Positions 29,848 through 32,765 of a DNA stretch of 32,765 bases are shown in pieces (position 1 is the stretch's first letter; each line of letters starts with the position of its first letter). The stretch spans positions 14,274-47,038 of the forward strand of contig MHOW01000006.1 in the NCBI GenBank assembly GCA_001820215.1. The letters run 5' to 3'. Position numbers and translations under genes: made by a program. The notes below the pieces were generated by a model. The model was not told where the DNA came from. It did not search any database and saw only the letters and a program-made list of their open reading frames with translations. The DNA is from Candidatus Staskawiczbacteria bacterium RIFCSPLOWO2_01_FULL_33_13 (GTDB lineage Bacteria; Patescibacteriota; Minisyncoccia; Minisyncoccales; Staskawiczbacteraceae).

Positions 29848-30564
29848 ATGTCTGTAAAGTACAAAACAGAAGCACTTGTTTTTAAAAAAGAAGACTGGTC
29901 GGAAGCGGACAGAATTTTTTCAATTTTTACCTATGATTTTGGCAAAGTACAAGTTATAGGTAAAGCAATAAGAAAAATCACTTCAAAATTGAGGGGCGGT
30001 TTAGAGATTTTTTCTTTTTGTGAAATTGAATTCATACAGGGTAAAAATAGGAAAATTCTAACTGATGCTGTGTTTCTAGATAAATTTAAAAGTATACCGC
30101 AAATTCCAGAAAAACTGGCGGTTGCTTATAAAATTTCGGATATTTTAGATAATTTTATCAAGGGTGAAGAAAACGACGAAAAAATCTGGGGTTTATTGGT
30201 TGATATTTTTGAAAAATTAGATACTCATTTTTCAAAAAATTTTAATTATCAATTAATTTATTTTTATTTTTTTTGGAATTTTATATCAACCTTAGGCCAT
30301 TGTCCAGAACTTTCAAAGTGTGCTGCATGCCAACAAAAACTTAACCCCAATGATTTATATTTTTCTAATAAAGAAGGGGGTGTTATTTGTCGTAATTGCT
30401 ATATTGCCAATACGAATGCAATTAAAATAACATCCGACGCAGTAAAAATTTTAAGATTAATTTTACAAAAAGATTGGGAGGTTTTGTTGAAATTAAAAAT
30501 AGAAACTTCCTGCCAAAAAGATTTAGAAGAAATTTTAAAAAATTATTATGATTATTTTATTTAA
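29848..30564 (+). CDS. recO: DNA repair protein RecO
   Basis: RecO loads RecA onto single-stranded DNA in the RecF pathway. The 238-aa protein begins with the OB-fold start (KTEALVFKKEDWSEADRIFSIFTYDFGKVQVIGKAIRKITSKLRGGLEIFSF) typical of the family. A Cys cluster, HCPELSKCAACQQK (C-x5-C-x2-C) and VICRNCY (C-x2-C), forms the zinc site. The C-terminal helical part closes the protein. It lies 9 bp after the unknown gene and 3 bp before the exchanger, so the three may share a message. Confidence 0.9.
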   Translation: MSVKYKTEALVFKKEDWSEADRIFSIFTYDFGKVQVIGKAIRKITSKLRGGLEIFSFCEIEFIQGKNRKILTDAVFLDKFKSIPQIPEKLAVAYKISDILDNFIKGEENDEKIWGLLVDIFEKLDTHFSKNFNYQLIYFYFFWNFISTLGHCPELSKCAACQQKLNPNDLYFSNKEGGVICRNCYIANTNAIKITSDAVKILRLILQKDWEVLLKLKIETSCQKDLEEILKNYYDYFI

Positions 30565-30567
30565 ATT

Positions 30568-31737
30568 ATGAAAATTTTTAAAAATAGACTTATAGGTATT
30601 ACTTTCTTACTGCTGTCTGCGCTTTTTTTGCGTTTTTATTTAGTAAATTTTTTAGAAGAAAGTAATTTTTTGTGGTTAAGAATTACTGATGTTATTTTAA
30701 TAATCGGCATTGGAGCTTTTGTATTAAAAGAAATAGCTGAAATTATAGAAGAAACAACAGAAGTTTTAAGCAAAAGAACTAAAATCGCCAGTGGCTTATT
30801 ACAGTCTTTAGGCACTGCTTTCCCTGATATGGTTTTAGGTATTGTTGCTGCCGTAATAAGCTTAAGTTTAATAAAAGAAGACTACGCCTTAGCAATAAAT
30901 TTTGCTATTATTGCTGCAGCCACCACTTTTGGCTCTAATATTTATAATATTGCCCATGCCATATTGTGTGTTTTCAGGCAAAATGTCTCAAATGAAAAAG
31001 GAGTTCCCGTGTTAATGTTGCCAGGAATAAAAAAAATGGGCGTGGTAACTCCAATAAAAAATCATCAAGTAAAGCCATCTTTGAAGGAAATAGATACATC
31101 TTTGGACATTCTTAATGCGTTAACAATATTGACTGCAATAGTTGCTATATCTATGGTAATTTTTGGTCAAGTGAAAAATCCTGTATCAACTATATCGGGA
31201 GAACTTTACCAACTTATAAGACCCGTGGGCTTTATTATTTTGGCTTTATGTCTTCTAATAATGTATTATTTTAGAAAAACAAAAAGAGGTCATATCTTAG
31301 TAGGAGAAATACAATCAGAAGAAACTTATTACCAAAAAAAACCCACATGGCTCATACTTTCATATTTAGCTATTTCTGGAATTGCCATATTATTTGCTGC
31401 AGAAAGCATGATTAGGGCAGTCGAAAATTTTGCCACTATCACAAGAACTCCTTTTGTTGTAGTTGGCGTGTTGGCGGGAATCATAGGTTGCATAGGAGAA
31501 ATGATTGTGGTGCACAATTTTACCGTAAACCCAAAAGGCAGGATTGGAGATGCGTTAGTTGGCGTGGGAATGGATAATATTGTAACCACTATGGGGGCCT
31601 CAATAGTTGCAGTAATGGGTGGTATTTTTTTGGGAGGCAATTCTTTAATTCTTATTTTCGTTTTAATTCTTACCTTAAATACGATATTAATATGGCAAAT
31701 TTCAAAATTAAAAAATTATTTTTTAAATCAAGCTTAA
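30568..31737 (+). CDS. Sodium/calcium exchanger family membrane protein
   Basis: This 389-aa protein has about ten membrane helices and the two alpha repeats of the CaCA exchanger superfamily: SGLLQSLGTAFPDMVLGIVAA with AATTFGSNIYNIAHA in the first half, and VVVGVLAGIIGCIGEMIVVHN with DALVGVGMDNIVTTMGASIVA in the second. Acidic residues in these repeats (FPD; GEM; GMDN) replace the usual pattern of the E. coli YrbG type. In known members they bind Ca2+ and Na+ for counter-transport. A cytoplasmic loop lies between the halves (about residues 145-175). The ion is not proven. It is 3 bp after recO and 10 bp before the surface protein. Confidence 0.8.
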   Translation: MKIFKNRLIGITFLLLSALFLRFYLVNFLEESNFLWLRITDVILIIGIGAFVLKEIAEIIEETTEVLSKRTKIASGLLQSLGTAFPDMVLGIVAAVISLSLIKEDYALAINFAIIAAATTFGSNIYNIAHAILCVFRQNVSNEKGVPVLMLPGIKKMGVVTPIKNHQVKPSLKEIDTSLDILNALTILTAIVAISMVIFGQVKNPVSTISGELYQLIRPVGFIILALCLLIMYYFRKTKRGHILVGEIQSEETYYQKKPTWLILSYLAISGIAILFAAESMIRAVENFATITRTPFVVVGVLAGIIGCIGEMIVVHNFTVNPKGRIGDALVGVGMDNIVTTMGASIVAVMGGIFLGGNSLILIFVLILTLNTILIWQISKLKNYFLNQA

Positions 31738-31747
31738 TCAAAATAAA

Positions 31748-32765
31748 ATGAGTAAAATAAAAAAAATCAATAAGAATATTTTTATCGTTTCAGGGATTCT
31801 CATTATTGTAGTTGGTTTTATCGGCTTTTGGTATTACAGAGATAGGATTTTTTCAAAAGAAATTTTAAAGCTAGAAATTCTAGGGCAAGAGCAAGCTAAA
31901 ATGGGAGAAGAAATTGAATACACGGTTAAATATAAAAACAATGGGAATTTTGTTTTAGAAAATCCAAAACTTACCTTTGAACTTCCAGATAATTCTTTAA
32001 CCGAAGATGACAAAACAAGACTTACTCAAAATCTAAAAGATATTTATCCTGGGGGTGAAGATTTTGTTAAATTTAAAGCAAGACTATTAGGCAAAGAAGG
32101 AGATTTAAAAGTAGCTCGTGCATGGCTATCGTATACACCTAAAAATTTATCAGCCCGCTATGAAAGTGACACCACTTTTACCACTAAAATTGATGTGGTA
32201 CCAATAACTCTTACGCTTGATTTATCTTCAAAAATAGAAAAAGGCAAAGAATTTTCTTATGTCATTAATTATTTTTCAAATGTAGATTATCCACTAGAAA
32301 ATTTAAGTATCAAAATTGATCCTGCCGATGGATTTAATTTTAAATCATCAATTCCATCCTCACTTGATAACACAGAATGGAAACTAGATACTCTTTTAAA
32401 ATCACAGGGGGGCAGAATCAATATTAGCGGAGTTATTTTAGGAAATCAGCAAAATAATTTAAAACTATCAGTAAAGCTTGGGATGTGGCGTGCTGGCAGT
32501 TTTATTATTATCAAAGAAACTACGCAAGAAGTTGAAATCATACAACCCCTTTTATTTATATCCCAGCAAGTTAATGGTTTTTCTGACTATGTGGCCTCTC
32601 CAGGGGAAAGTCTGCGTTATGAAGTTTTTTTAAGAAACTTAGGAACAACCCCAATTGAAAATCTATTTGTCACCTATAGACTAGATAACAACGCATTTGA
32701 TATATCAACACTATCTAGCCAAAATGGACAAGTAAGGCCGAATGATAATTTAATTATTTTTGACT
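31748..32765 (+). CDS. Membrane-anchored surface protein with DUF11-like beta-sandwich repeats (cut by window edge)
   Basis: The frame from ATG 31748 runs to the end of the window, 339 codons without a stop. A short basic start (MSKIKKINKN) precedes one membrane helix (about residues 11-29), so the rest is probably outside the cell. The outer part has repeated beta-rich units with the phrases GEEIEYTVKYKNNGNFVLENPKLTFELP, GKEFSYVINYFSNVDYPLENLSIKIDP and PGESLRYEVFLRNLGTTPIENLFVTYRL. The pattern G...Y....N.G...L.N..V is the DUF11/CARDB-like signature of surface and S-layer-linked proteins. A role in cell-surface structure or adhesion is inferred. Confidence 0.7.
   Translation, partial: MSKIKKINKNIFIVSGILIIVVGFIGFWYYRDRIFSKEILKLEILGQEQAKMGEEIEYTVKYKNNGNFVLENPKLTFELPDNSLTEDDKTRLTQNLKDIYPGGEDFVKFKARLLGKEGDLKVARAWLSYTPKNLSARYESDTTFTTKIDVVPITLTLDLSSKIEKGKEFSYVINYFSNVDYPLENLSIKIDPADGFNFKSSIPSSLDNTEWKLDTLLKSQGGRINISGVILGNQQNNLKLSVKLGMWRAGSFIIIKETTQEVEIIQPLLFISQQVNGFSDYVASPGESLRYEVFLRNLGTTPIENLFVTYRLDNNAFDISTLSSQNGQVRPNDNLIIFD

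Noticed and set aside
1-32765. CRISPR array
   Set aside because: The repeats found are inverted, dispersed and without regular spacers; no cas gene is seen.
1-32765. Recoded TGA (code 4 or 25) as in some other CPR groups
   Set aside because: TGA ends smpB and the gene at 13462-13728 at family-typical positions, and no conserved gene needs TGA read through.
1-32765. tRNA genes in the longer gaps
   Set aside because: No cloverleaf with a GGTTC-like T arm was seen apart from the tRNA-like end of tmRNA.

Overview
The window looks like part of a Candidatus Patescibacteria (CPR) chromosome, most likely of the Parcubacteria group. The evidence is the very AT-rich DNA, short intergenic gaps, weak or absent Shine-Dalgarno sequences, reduced versions of universal proteins (a 662-aa Mfd, a tail-less FtsZ, an 83-aa MGMT domain) and many small lineage-specific proteins of unknown function. 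TGA is used as a stop codon, so code 11 fits. No search could be run; all names come from reading motifs.

Layout. (1) 1-9095, minus strand: a comEC fragment, three unknown genes, ftsZ, ftsA, ybeY, a membrane protein, a YqeY-like gene, rpsU, hisS and lepB. (2) 9266-17825, plus strand: pth, a membrane-anchored unknown protein, a compact mfd, a small beta-barrel protein, a half-size MFS protein, polX, a TraB/ChaN-like protein, a Nudix hydrolase overlapping an MGMT-type repair protein, and a 39-aa membrane peptide. This stretch is rich in DNA repair and nucleotide clean-up. (3) 17889-20129, minus strand: smpB, ssrA (tmRNA), infC, rpmI and rplT, a translation and ribosome-rescue block. (4) 20203-32765, plus strand: two related unknown genes, a UMP kinase, argS, a HydE/PylB-like radical SAM gene, a histidine phosphatase, a threonine-synthase-like PLP enzyme, ileS, an unknown gene, recO, a Na/Ca exchanger-like protein and a truncated surface protein.

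Three things stand out. First, an intergenic palindromic repeat family of about 171-185 bp has four full copies, a mini copy and degenerate remnants. Copies share a near-identical 64-bp core and conserved ends, while their outermost stems differ in sequence but still pair within each copy. They sit at gene ends and in places supply stop codons or a ribosome binding site. Second, short GC-rich palindromes and a CGGAA repeat sit in frame inside pth, mfd, polX and ileS, apparently as inserted peptide loops. Third, ftsZ lacks the C-terminal tail and has Ser204 in place of the catalytic T7-loop Asp. Smaller points of interest are infC with no plausible ATG start, an ssrA 5' end that overlaps smpB, and the radical SAM/phosphatase/PLP trio between two tRNA synthetase genes.
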